Assembly: GCA_043228905.1 (NCBI GenBank)
Contig: JBHGNT010000093.1
Location: forward strand, 29,090-93,089
Origin: Azolla caroliniana
Taxonomy: Eukaryota; Polypodiophyta
Direction of reading: 5' to 3'
Length of the DNA: 64,000 bases
In this document: positions 35,809 to 48,193 of the stretch, piece by piece
Position numbering within the stretch: position 1 is the stretch's first letter
Layout of the letters: every line of letters begins with the position of its first letter
Program-made: the position numbers and the translations under genes
Notes under the pieces: model-generated
What the model saw: the letters and a program-made list of their open reading frames with translations, nothing else
Databases searched by the model: none
What the model was told of the DNA's origin: nothing

Positions 35809-37264
35809 TAGCGTTGTTAGCTTCGAATCGCATGTTTGAACACAAAAATCCGATATCACACGCGCCAGGTATGAACATTTTCATTTACCTGTTCGCTTCG
35901 TTTCGCATGTTTTCATTTACTCAAGGGCTCCTCTCAACTCACTACTCAAATTCGGTAATTTCGTCATGTCTCTCGACCTGAGTTTCAAAATCTTCATTTT
36001 TTAATTCCATATCATAGCTAGCGTTGTTAACTTCGTTTCGCATGTTTGAACACAAAAATCTGATATCACACGAGCCAGGTATGAACATTTTCATTTACCT
36101 ACTAGCTCTTCTCAACTCACTCCTCAAATTTGGTAATTTCGTCATGTTTCTCGACCTGAGTTTCGAAATCTTGATTTTTTAATTCTATATCATAGCTATC
36201 TTTGTTTGCTTCGATTCGCATGTTTGAACACAAAAATCCGATATCACACGAGCCAGGTAGGAACATTTTCATTTCCGAACGGGCTCTTCTCCACTCCCTC
36301 CTCTAATTTGCTAATTTATTCATGTCTCTCGACCTGAGTTTCAAAATCTCGATTTTTTAATTCCATATTATAGCTAGCTTTGTTAGCTTCGATTCGCATG
36401 TTTGAACACAAAAATCCGATATCACACGAGCCAGGCATGAACATTTTAATTTACTCACGGGCTCTTCTCCACTCCCTCCTCTAATTTGCTAATTTCTTAA
36501 TGTCACTCGACCTGAGTTTCAAAATCTTGATTTTTTAATTCCATATCATCGCTAGCGATGTTAGCTTCGATTCGTATGTTTGAACACAAATATCCGACAT
36601 CGCACGAGCCATGTATGAACATTTTAATTTACTCAAGGGCTCCTCCCAATTCCCTCCTCAAATTTGGTAATTTCATCATGTCTCTCGACCTGAGTTTCAA
36701 AATCTTGATTTTTTAATTCTATATCATAGCTAGCTTTGTTTGCTTCGATTCGCATGTTTGAACACAAAAATCCGGTATCACACGAGCCAGGTATGAACAT
36801 TTTCATTTACTCAAGGGCTCCTCTCAACTCACTCCTCATGTTTGCTAATTTCGTCATGTCTCTCGACCTGAGTTTCAAAATCATGATTTTTTAATTCCAT
36901 ATCATAGCTAGCGTTGTTAGCTTCGAATCGCATGTTTGAACACAAAAGTCCGATATCACACGAGCCAGGTATGAACATTTTCATTTACTCAAGGGCTCCT
37001 CTCAACTCACTACTCATGTTTGCTAATTTCGTCATGTCTCTCGACCTGAGTTTCAAAATCTTGATTTTTTAATTCCATATCATAGCTAGCGTTGTTAGGT
37101 TCGTTTCGCATGTTTGAACACAAAAATCCGATATCACACGAGCCAGGTATGAACATTTAAATTTACTCACGGGCTCCTCTCAACTCACTACTCATGTTTG
37201 CTAGGTTCGTCATGTTTCTCGACCTGAGTTTCAAAATCTTGATTTCTTAATTCCATATCATAAC
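35809..37264. repeat. 8-monomer higher-order repeat (1,456 bp), second occurrence
   Basis: Same order as 31,323-32,778 and inherited with the 3.77-kb duplication. The next 210-bp unit starts at 37,265. Confidence 0.88.
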
Positions 37265-38008
37265 TAGCGTTGTTAGCTTCGAATCGCATGTTTGAACACA
37301 GAAATCCGATATCACACGCGCCAGGTATGAACATTTTCATTTACCTGTTCGCTTCGTATCGCATGTTTTCATTTACTCAAGGGCTCCTCTCAACTCACTA
37401 CTCAAATTCGGTAATTTCGTCATGTCTCTCGACCTGAGTTTCAAAATCTTCATTTTTTAATTCCATATCATAGGTAGCGTTGTTAGGTTCGTTTCGTATG
37501 TTTGAACACAAAAATCCGATATCACACGAGCCAGGTATGAACATTTTCATTTACCTACTAGCTCTTCTCAACTCACTGCTCAAATTTGGTAATTTCGTCA
37601 TGTCTCTCGACCTGAGTTTCGAAATCTTGATTTTTTAATTCTATATCATAGCTATCTTTGTTTGCTTCGATTCGCAGGTTTGAACACAAAAATCCGATAT
37701 CACACGAGCCAGGCATGAACATTTTAATTTACTCACGGGCTCTTCTCCACTCCCTCCTCTAATTTGCTAATTTCTTCATGTCACTCGACCTGAATTTCAA
37801 AATCTTGATTTTTTAATTCCATATCATCGCTAGCGATGTTAGCTTCGATTCGCATGATTGAACACAATAATCCGATATCACACGAGCCAGGTATGAACAT
37901 TTTAATTTACTCACGGCCTCTTCTCCACTCCCTCCTCAAATTTGCTAATTTCATCATGTCTCTCGACCTGAGTTTCAAAATCTTGATTTTTTAATTCCAT
38001 ATCATAGC

Positions 38009-38364
38009 TAGCGTTGTTAGCTTCGATTCGCATGTTTGAACACAAAAATCCGATATCACCCGAGCCAGGTATGAACATTTTGATTCACTCAAGGGCTCCT
38101 CTCAACTCCCTCCTCATGTTTCCTAATTTCGTCATGTCTCTCGACCTGAGTTTTAAAATATTGATTTTTTAATTCTATATCATAGCTACCGTTGTCAGCT
38201 TCGAATCGCATGTTTGAACACAAAAATCCGATATCACACGAGCCAGGTATGAACATTTTCATTTACTCACAGGCTCCTCTCAACTCACTACTCACATTTG
38301 TTCATTTCGTCATGTCTCTCGACCTGAGTTTCAAAATCTTGATTTTTTAATTCCATGTCATAGG
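38009..38364. repeat. Island of sub-array A-like monomers inside B, copy 2
   Basis: Exact positional partner of 33,523-33,878 (offset 4,486), with the same tttcctaatttcg, ttttaaaatattg and cactactcacatttgttc text. The only differences noticed are gattcgc for gatgcgc and cgtcatg for cgttatg. Confidence 0.82.
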
Positions 38365-39432
38365 TACCGTTGTTAGCTTCGATTCGCATGTTTGAACATA
38401 AAAATCCGATATCACACGAGCCAGGTATGAACATTTTTATTAACCTACTAGCTCTTCTCAACCCACTCCTCATGTTTGCTAATTTCGTCATATCTCTCGA
38501 CCTGAGTTTCAAAATCATGATTTTTTAATTCCATATAATAGCTAGCGTTGTTAGCTTCGAATCGCATGTTTGAACACAAAAGTCCGATATCACACGAGCC
38601 AGGTATGAACATTTTCATTTACTCAAGGGCTCCTCTCAACTCACTACTCATGTTTGTTAATTTCGTCATGTCTCTCGACCTGAGTTTCAAAATCTTGATT
38701 TTTTAATTCCATATCATAGCTAGCTTTGTTAGCTTCGATTCGCATGTTTGAACATAAAAATCCGATCTCACACGAGCCAGTTATGAACATTTTTATTTAC
38801 CTACTAGCTCTTCTCAACCCACTACTCAAATTTGGTAATTTCGTCATGTCTCTCGACCTGAGTTTCAAAATCTTGATTTTTTAATTCGATATCATAGCTA
38901 GCGTTGTTAGCTTCAATTCGCATGTTTGAACACAAAAATCCGATATCACACGAGCCAGGTATGAATATTTTAATTTACCTACTAGCTCTTCTCAACTCAC
39001 TCCTCAAATTTGGTAATTTCGTCATGTCTCTCGACCTGAGTTTCAAAATCTTGATTTTTTAATTCCATATTATAGCTACCGTTGTTAGCTTCGATCCGCA
39101 TGTTTGAACACAAAAATCCGATATTACACGAGCCAGGTATGAACATTTTCATTTACTCAAGGGCTCCTCTCAACTCACTCCTCATGTTTGCTAATTTCGT
39201 CATGTCTCTCGACCTGAGTTTCAAAATCTTGATTTTTTAATTCCATATCATAGCTAGCGTTGTTAGCTTCGAATCGCATGTTTGAACACAAAAGTCCGAT
39301 ATCACACGAGCCAGGTATGAACATTTTCATTTACTCAAGGGCTCCTCTCAACTCACTACTCATGTTTGCTAATTTAGTCACGTCTCTCGACCTGAGTTTC
39401 AAAATCTTGATTTTTTAATTCCATATCATAGC

Positions 39433-40856
39433 TAGCGTTGTTAGCTTCGAATCGCATGTTTGAACACAAAAGTCCGATATCACACGAGCCAGGTATGAAT
39501 ATTTTAATTTACCTACTAGCTCTTCTCAACTCACTCCTCAAATTTGGTAATTTCGTCATGTCTCTCGACCTGAGTTTCAAAATCTTGATTTTTTAATTCC
39601 ATATCATAGCTAGCTTTGTTAGCTTCGATTCGCATGTTTGAACATAAAAATCCGATCTCACACGAGCCAGGTATGAACATTTTTATTTACCTACTAGCTC
39701 TTCTCAACCCACTACTCAAATTTGGTAATTTCGTCATGTCTCTCGACCTGAGTTTCAAAATCTTGATTTTTTAATTCGATATCATAGCTAGCGTTGTTAG
39801 CTTCGAATCGCATGTTTGAACACAAAAGTCCGATATCACACGAGCCAGGTATGAACATTTTCATTTACTCAAGGGCTCCTCTCAACTCACTACTCATGTT
39901 TGTTAATTTCGTCATGTCTCTCGACCTGAGTTTCAAAATCTTGATTTTTTAATTCCATATCATAGCTAGCTTTGTTAGCTTCGATTCGCATGTTTGAACA
40001 TAAAAATCCGATCTCACACGAGCCAGGTATGAACATTTTTATTTACCTACTAGCTCTTCTCAACCCACTACTCAAATTTGGTAATTTCGTCATGTCTCTC
40101 GACCTGAGTTTCAAAATCTTGATTTTTTAATTCGATATCATAGCTAGCGTTGATAGCTTCAATTCGCATGTTTGAACACAAAAATCCGATATCACACGAG
40201 CCAGGTATGAATATTTTAATTTACCTACTAGCTCTTCTCAACTCACTCCTCAAATTTGGTAATTTCGTCATGTCTCTCGACCTGAGTTTCAAAATCTAGA
40301 TTTTTTAATTCCATATTATAGCTACCGTTGTTAGCTTCGATCCGCATGTTTGAACACAAAAATCCGATATTACACGAGCCAGGTATGAACATTTTCATTT
40401 ACTCAAGGGCTCCTCTCAACTCACTACTCATGTTTGTTCATTTCGTCATGTCTCTCGACCTGAGTTTCAAAATCTTGATTTTTTAATTCCATATCATAGG
40501 TACCGTTGTTAGCTTCGATTCGCATGTTTGAACATAAAAATCCGATATCACACGAGCCAGGTATGAACATTTTAATTTACTCAAGGGCTCCTCTCAACCC
40601 ACTACTCATGTTTGTTAATTTCGTCATGTCTCTCGACCTGAGTTTCAAAATCTTGATTTCTTAATTCCATATCATAACTAGCGTTGTTAGCTTCGATTCG
40701 CATGTTTTAACACAAAAATCCAATATCACACGAGCCAGGTATGAACATTTTCATTTACTCAAGGGCTCCTCTCAACTCACTCCTCATGTTTGCTAATTTC
40801 GTCATGTCTCTCGACCTGAGTTTGAAAATCTTGATTTTTTAATTCCATATAATAGC
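39433..40856. repeat. Dimer-rich stretch, eight monomers
   Basis: Starts 39433, 39611, 39789, 39967, 40145, 40323, 40501 and 40679. The 39,433 monomer is a hybrid: an aaaagtccg start joined to a tgaatattttaatttacc end. 39,789-40,144 is a full 356-bp dimer. 40,145 has gttgatagcttcaattcgc. 40,501 resembles the taccg/cataaaaatcc unit at 33,879. No long order is shared with other regions until 40,700, where the block related to 28 kb begins. Confidence 0.8.
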
Positions 40857-41917
40857 TAGCGTTGTTAGCTTCGAATCGCATGTTTGAACACAAAAATCCG
40901 ATATAACAGGTAGGAACATTTTCATTTCCGAACGGGCTCTTGTCCACTCCCTCCTCTAATTTACTAATTTATTCATGTCTCTCGACCTGAGTTTCAAAAT
41001 CTTGATTTTTTAATTCCATATTATAGCTAGCTTTGTTAGCTTCGATTCGCATGTTTGAACACAAAAATCCGATATCACACGAGCCAGGCATGAACAGTTT
41101 AATTTACTCACGGGCTCTTCTCCACTCCCTCCTCTAATTTGCTAATTTCTTCATGTCACTCGACCTGAGTTTCAAAATCTTGATTTTTTAATTCTATATC
41201 ATCGCTAGCGATGTTAGCTTCGATTCGCATGTTTGAACACAAATATCCGACATCACGCAAGCCAGGTATGAACATTTTAATTTACTCAAGGGCTCCTCTC
41301 AATTCACTCCTCAAATTTGGTAATTTCATCATGTCTCTCGACCTGAGTTTCAAAATCTTGATTTTTTAATTCCATATCATAGCTAGCGTTGTTAGCTTCG
41401 ATTCGCATGTTTGAACACAAAAATGCGATATCACCCGAGCCAGGTATGAACATTTTGATTCACTCAAGGGCTCCTCTAACCTCCATCCTCATGTTTGCTA
41501 ATTTCGTCATGTCTCTTGACTTGAGTTTCAAAATCTTGATTTTTTAATTCCATATTATAGCTAACGTTGTTAGCTTCGATTCACATGTTTGAACACAAAA
41601 ACCCGATATCACACGAGCCAGGTATGAATATTTTAATTTAGCTACTAGCTCTTCTCAACTCACTCCTCAAATTTGGTAATTTCGTCATGTCTCTCGACCT
41701 GAGTTTCAAAATCTTGATTTTTTAATTCGATATTATAGCTACCGTTGTTAGCTTCGATTCGCATGTTTGAACACAAAAATCCAATATCACACGAGCCAGG
41801 TATGAACATTTTCATTTACTCAAGGGCTCCTCTCAACTCACTCCTCATGTTTGCTAATTTCGTCATGTCTCTCGACCTGAGTTTGAAAATCTTGATTTTT
41901 TAATTCCAAATAATAGC
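40857..41917. repeat. 171-bp monomer and followers, related to 28.1 and 47.1 kb
   Basis: 40,857-41,383 matches 28,094-28,620. From 41,206 the order tagcgatg, aaaaatgcgatatcacccg, taacgttg, taccg/tccaatatc parallels 47,094-47,983 with one monomer fewer. The stretch is therefore a joint between two related blocks. Confidence 0.82.
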
Positions 41918-42126
41918 TAGCGTTGTTAGCTTCGAATCGCATGTTTGAACACAGAAATCCGTATCACACGCGCCAGGTATGAACATTTTCATTTACCTGT
42001 TCGCTTCGTTTCGCATGTTTTCATTTACTCAAGGGCTCCTCTCAACTCACTACTCAAATTCGGTAATTTCGTCATGTCTCTCGACCTGAGTTTCAAAATC
42101 TTCATTTTTTAATTCCATATCATAGC
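41918..42126. repeat. 209-bp long monomer
   Basis: Long 210-bp-class unit with one further base lost (tccgtatcacac for tccgatatcacac). It is preceded by the variant ttccaaataatagc. Confidence 0.92.
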
Positions 42127-42360
42127 TAGCGTTGTTAACTTCGTTTCGCATGTTTGAACACAAAAATCCGATATCACACGAGCCAGGTATGAACATTTTC
42201 ATTTACCTACTAGCTCTTCTCAACTCACTCCTCAAATTTGGTAATTTCGTCATGTCTCTCGATCTGAGTTTCGAAATCTTGATTTTTTAATTTTATATCA
42301 TAGCTATCTTTGTTTGCTTCGATTCGCATGTTTGAACACAAAAATCCGATATCACACGAG

Positions 42361-44350
42361 CCAGGTAGGAACATTTTCATTTCCGAACGGGCTCTTCTCC
42401 ACTCCCTCCTCTAATTTGCTAATTTATTCATGTCTCTCGACCTGAGTTTCAAAATCTTGATTTTTTAATTCCATATTATAGCTAGCTTTGTTAGCTTCGA
42501 TTCGCATGTTTGAACACAAAAATCCGATATCACACGAGCCAGGCATGAACATTTTAATTTACTCACGGGCTCTTCTCCACTCCCTCCTCAAATTTGGTAA
42601 TTTCGTCATGTCTCTCGACCTGAGTTTCAAAATCTTGATTTTTTAATTCCATATTATAGCTACCGTTGTTAGCTTCGATCCGCATGTTTGAACACAAAAA
42701 TCCGATATTACACGAGCCAGGTATGAACATTTTCATTAACTCAAGGGCTCCTCTCAACTCACTCCTCATGTTTGCTAATTTCGTCATGTCTCTCGACCTG
42801 AGTTTCAAAATCTTCAAATTTTTAATTCCATATCATAGCTAGCGTTGTTAGCTTCGAATCGCATGTTTGAACACAAAAATCCGATATCACACGCGCCAGG
42901 TATGAACATTTTCATTTACCTGTTCGCTTCGTTTCGCATGTTTTCATTTACTCAAGGGCTCCTCTCAACTCACTACTCAAATTCGGTAATTTCATCATGT
43001 CTCTCGACCTGAGTTTCAAAATCTTGATTTTTTAATTCCATATCATAGCTAGCGTTGTTAGCTTCGAATCGCATGTTTGAACACAAAAATCCGATATCAC
43101 ACGCGCCAGGTATGAACATTTTCATTTACCTGTTCGCTTCGTTTCGCATGTTTTTATTTACTCAAGGGCTCCTCTCAACTCACTACTCAAATTCGGTAAT
43201 TTCGTGATGTCTCTCGACCTGAGTTTCAAAATCTTCATTTTTTAATTCCATATCATAGCTAGTGTTGTTAACTTCGATTCGCATGTTTGAACACAAAAAT
43301 CCGATATCACACGAGCCAGGTATGAACATTTTCATTTACCTACTAGCTCTTCTCAACTCACTCCTCAAATTTGGTAATTTCGTCATGTCTCTCGACCTGA
43401 GTTCCAAAATCTTGATTTCTTAATTCCATATCATAACTAGCGTTGTTAGCTTCGAATCGCATGTTTGAACACAAAAATCCGATATCACACGCGCCAGGTA
43501 TGAACATTTTCATTTACCTGTTCGCTTCGTTTCGCATGTTTTCATTTACTCAAGGGCTCCTCTCAACTCACTACTCAAATTCGGTAATTTCGTCATGTCG
43601 CTCGACCTGAGTTTCAAAATCTTCATTTTTTAATTCCATATCATAGCTAGCGTTGTTAACTTCGTTTCGCATGTTTGAACACAAAAATCCGATATCACAC
43701 GAGCCAGGTATGAACATTTTCATTTACCTACTAGCTCTTCTCAACTCACTCCTCAAATTTGGTAATTTCGTCATGTCTCTCGACCTGAGTTTCGAAATCT
43801 TGATTTTTTAATTCTATATCATAGCTATCTTTGTTTGCTTCGATTCGCATGTTTGAACACAAAAATCCGATATCACACGAGCCAGGTAGGAACATTTTCA
43901 TTTCCGAACGGGCTCTTCTCCACTCCCTCCTCTAATTTGCTAATTTATTCATGTCTCTCGACCTGAGTTTCAAAATCTTGATTTTTTAATTCCATATCAT
44001 CGCTAGCGATGTTAGCTTCGATTCGCATGTTTGAACACAAATATCCGACATCACGCAAGCCAGGTATGAACATTTTAATTTACTCAAGGGCTCCTCGCAA
44101 TTCACTCCTCAAATTTGGTAATTTCATCATGTCTCTCGACCTGAGTTTCAAAATCTTGATTTTTTAATTCCATATCATAGCTAGCGTTGTTAGCTTCGAT
44201 TCGCATGTTTGAACACAAAAATGCGATATCACCCGAGCCAGGTATGAACATTTTGATTCACTCAAGGGCTCCTCTAACCTCCATCCTCATGTTTGCTAAT
44301 TTCGTCATGTCTCTTGACTTGAGTTTCAAAATCTTGATTTTTTAATTCCA
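42361..44350. repeat. 2.0-kb block shared with 25,562-27,550
   Basis: Second copy. It contains the two consecutive 210-bp units 42,840 and 43,050, the third at 43,438, and the gtcgctcgacc variant. Copy-specific changes include cgtgatgtctctc near 43,203 and gagttccaaaatc near 43,400. The latter is shared with 46,350 rather than with 26,460, showing mosaic ancestry. Confidence 0.82.
42661..42839. repeat. 179-bp monomer (1-bp insertion)
   Basis: Reads atcttcaaatttttaattcc where neighbours have atcttgattttttaattcc. This is the only monomer longer than 178 bp apart from the 210-bp class. Confidence 0.9.
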
Positions 44351-45783
44351 TATTATAGCTAACGTTGTTAGCTTCGATTCACATGTTTGAACACAAAAAT
44401 CCGATATCACACGAGCCAGGTAGGAACATTTTCATTTCCGAACGGGCTCTTCTCCACTCCCTCCTCTAATTTGCTAATTTATTCATGTCTCTCGACCTGA
44501 GTTTCAAAATCTTGATTTTTTAATTCCATATCATCGCTAGCGATGTTAGCTTCGATTCGCATGTTTGAACACAAATATCCGATATTACACGAGCCAGGTA
44601 TGAACATTTTCATTTACTCAAGGGCTCCTCTCAACTCACTCCTCATGTTTGCTAATTTCGTCATGTCTCTCGACCTGAGTTTCAAAATCATGATTTTTTA
44701 ATTCCATATCATAGCTAGCGTTGTTAGCTTCGAATCGCATGTTTGAACACAAAAATCCGATATCACACGAGCCAGGTATGAACATTTTCATTTACCTACT
44801 AGCTCTTCTCAACTCACTCCTCAAATTTGGTAATTTCGTCATGTCTCTCGACCTGAGTTTCGAAATCTTGATTTTTTAATTCTATATCATAGCTATCTTT
44901 GTTTGCTTCGATTCGCATGTTTGAACACAAAAATCCGATATCACACGAGCCAGGTAGGAACATTTTCATTTCCGAACGGGCTCTTCTCCACTCCCTCCTC
45001 TAATTTGCTAATTTATTCATGTCTCTCGACCTGAGTTTCAAAATCTTGATTTTTTAATTCAATATCATCGCTAGCGATGTTAGCTTCGATTCGCATGTTT
45101 GAACACAAATATCCGACATCACGCAAGCCAGGTATGAACATTTTAATTTACTCAAGGGCTCCTCTCAATTCACTCCTCAAATTTGGTAATTTCATCATGT
45201 CTCTCGACCTGAGTTTCAAAATCTTGATTTTTTAATTCCATATCATAGCTAGCGTTGTTAGCTTCGATTCGCATGTTTGAGCACAAAAATGCGATATCAC
45301 CCGAGCCAGGTATGAACATTTTGATTCACTCAAGGGCTCCTCTAACCTCCATCCTCATGTTTGCTAATTTCGTCATGTCTCTTGACTTGAGTTTCAAAAT
45401 CTTGATTTTTTAATTCCATATTATAGCTAACGTTGTTAGCTTCGATTCACATGTTTGAACACAAAAATCCGATATCACACGAGCCAGGTAGGAACATTTT
45501 CATTTCCGAACGGGCTCTTCTCCACTCCCTCCTCTAATTTGCTAATTTATTCATGTCTCTCGACCTGAGTTTCAAAATCTTGATTTTTTAATTCCATATT
45601 ATAGCTAACGATGTTAGCTTCGATTCGCATGTTTGAACACAAATATCCGATATTACACGAGCCAGGTATGAACATTTTCATTTACTCAAGGGCTCCTCTC
45701 AACTCACTCCTCATGTTTGCTAATTTCGTCATGTCTCTCGACCTGAGTTTCAAAATCATGATTTTTTAATTCCATATCATAGC
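44004..45783. repeat. Ten monomers in three-monomer rhythm (534 bp), repeat offset 1,068 bp
   Basis: tagcgatg or taacgatg monomers start at 44004, 44538, 45072 and 45606, exactly 534 bp apart. The four monomers 44,004-44,715 recur at 45,072-45,783 with the same order, including the hybrid taacgttg monomers with ccgaacgggc (44,360, 45,428) and the aaatatccgatattacac hybrids (44,538, 45,606). Monomers 44,716 and 44,894 are not part of the repeat. Confidence 0.85.
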
Positions 45784-46139
45784 TAGCGTTGTTAGCTTCG
45801 AATCGCATGTTTGAACACAAAAGTCCGATATCACACGACCCAGGTATGAACATTTTCATTTACTCAAGGGCTCCTCTCAACTCACTACTCATGTTTGCTA
45901 ATTTCGTCATGTCTCTCGACCTGAGTTTCAAAATCTTGATTTTTTAATTCCATATCATAGCTAGCGTTGTTAGGTTCGTTTCGCATGTTTGAACATAAAA
46001 ATCCGATATCACACGAGCCAGGTATGAACATTTAAATTTACTCACGGGCTCCTCTCAACTCACTACTCATGTTTGCTAGTTTCGTCATGTCTCTCGACCT
46101 GAGTTTCAAAATCTTGATTTCTTAATTCCATATCATAAC

Positions 46140-48000
46140 TAGCGTTGTTAGCTTCGAATCGCATGTTTGAACACAAAAATCCGATATCACACGCGCTAGG
46201 TATGAACATTTTCATTTACCTGTTCGCTTCGTTTCGCATGTTTTCATTTACTCAAGGGCTCCTCTCAACTCACTACTCAAATTCGGTAATTTCGTCATGT
46301 CTCTCGACCTGAGTTTCAAAATCTTCATTTTTTAATTCCATATCATAGCTAGTGTTGTTAACTTCGTTTCGCATGTTTGAACACAAAAATCCGATATCAC
46401 ACGAGCCAGGTATGAACATTTTCATTTACCTACTAGCTCTTCTCAACTCACTCCTCAAATTTGGTAATTTCGTCATGTCTCTCGACCTGAGTTCCAAAAT
46501 CTTGATTTCTTAATTCCATATCATAACTAGCGTTGTTAGCTTCGAATCGCATGTTTGAACACAAAAATCCGATATCACACGCGCCAGGTATGAACATTTT
46601 CATTTACCTGTTCGCTTCGTTTCGCATGTTTTCATTTACTCAAGGGCTCCTCTCAACTCACTACTCAAATTCGGTAATTTCGTCATGTCTCTCGACCTGA
46701 GTTTCAAAATCTTCATTTTTTAATTCCATATCATAGCTAGCGTTGTTAACTTCGTTTCGCATGTTTGAACACAAAAATCCGATATCACACGAGCCAGGTA
46801 TGAACATTTTCATTTACCTACTAGCTCTTCTCAACTCACTCCTCAAATTTGGTAATTTCGTCATGTCTCTCGACCTGAGTTTCGAAATCTTGATTTTTGA
46901 ATTCTATATCATAGCTATCTTTGTTTGCTTCGATTCGCATGTTTGAACACAAAAATCCGATATCACACGAGCCAGGTAGGAACATTTTCATTTCCGAACG
47001 GGCTCTTCTCCACTCCCTCCTCTAATTTGCTAATTTATTCATGTCTCTCGACCTGAGTTTCAAAATCTTGATTTTTTAATTCCATATCATCGCTAGCGAT
47101 GTTAGCTTCGATTCGCATGTTTGAACACAAATATCCGACATCACGCAAGCCAGGTATGAACATTTTAATTTACTCAAGGGCTCCTCTCAATTCACTCCTC
47201 AAATTTGGTAATTTCATCATGTCTCTCGACCTGAGTCTCAAAATCTTGATTTTTTAATTCCATATCATAGCTAGCGTTGTTAGCTTCGATTCGCATGTTT
47301 GAACACAAAAACCCGATATCACCCGAGCCAGGTATGAACATTTTGATTCACTCAAGGGCTCCTCTCAACTCCATCCTCATGTTTGCTAATTTCGTCATGT
47401 CTCTTGACCTGAGTTTCAAAATCTTGATTTTTTAATTCCATATTATAGCTAACGTTGTTAGCTTCGATTCACATGTTTGAACACAAAAATCCGATATCAC
47501 CCGAGCCAGGTATGAACATTTTGATTCACTCAAGGGCTCCTCTAACCTCCATCCTCATGTTTGCTAATTTCGTCATGTCTCTTGACCTGAGTTTCAAAAT
47601 CTTGATTTTTTAATTCCATATTATAGCTAACGTTGTTAGCTTCGATTCACATGTTTGAACACAAAAATCCGATATCACACGAGCCAGGTATGAATATTTT
47701 AATTTAGCTACTAGCTCTTCTCAACTCACTCCTCAAATTTGGTAATTTCGTCATGTCTCTCGACCTGAGTTTCAAAATCTTGATTTTTTAATTCGATATT
47801 ATAGCTACCGTTGTTAGCTTCGATTCGCATGTTTGAACACAAAAATCCAATATCACACGAGCCAGGTATGAACATTTTCATTTACTCAAGGGCTCCTCTC
47901 AACTCACTCCTCATGTTTGCTAATTTCGTCATGTCTCTCGACCTGAGTTTGAAAATCTTGATATTTTAATTCCATATAATAGCTAGCGTTGTTAGCTTCT
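46140..48000. repeat. 1.9-kb block shared with 26,250-28,110
   Basis: Offset 19,890 bp. It contains 210-bp units at 46,140 and 46,528, the palindrome at 47,088-47,101, and the gagtctcaaaatc and aaaaacccgatatc variants. It ends where 47,984 becomes another 210-bp unit, while the partner at 28,094 becomes the 171-bp unit. Confidence 0.82.
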
Positions 48001-48193
48001 AATCGCATGTTTGAACACAGAAATCCGATATCACACGCGCCAGGTATGAACATTTTCATTTACCTGTTCGCTTCGTTTCGCATGTTTTCATTTACTCAAG
48101 GGCTCCTCTCAACTCACTACTCAAATTCGGTAATTTCGTCATGTCTCTCGACCTGAGTTTCAAAATCTTCATTTTTTAATTCCATATCATAGC

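Larger units (their letters stand above)
35631..39400. repeat. 3.77-kb segmental duplication, copy 2
   Basis: Partner of 31,145-34,914, holding the same 8-mer (35,809-37,264), the catgattgaacacaataatc monomer (37,831) and the A-like island. Copy-specific changes include gccatgtatg near 36,608, ctaggttcgtcatg near 37,201, cgcaggtttg near 37,673 and gtcacgtc near 39,377. Confidence 0.9.
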
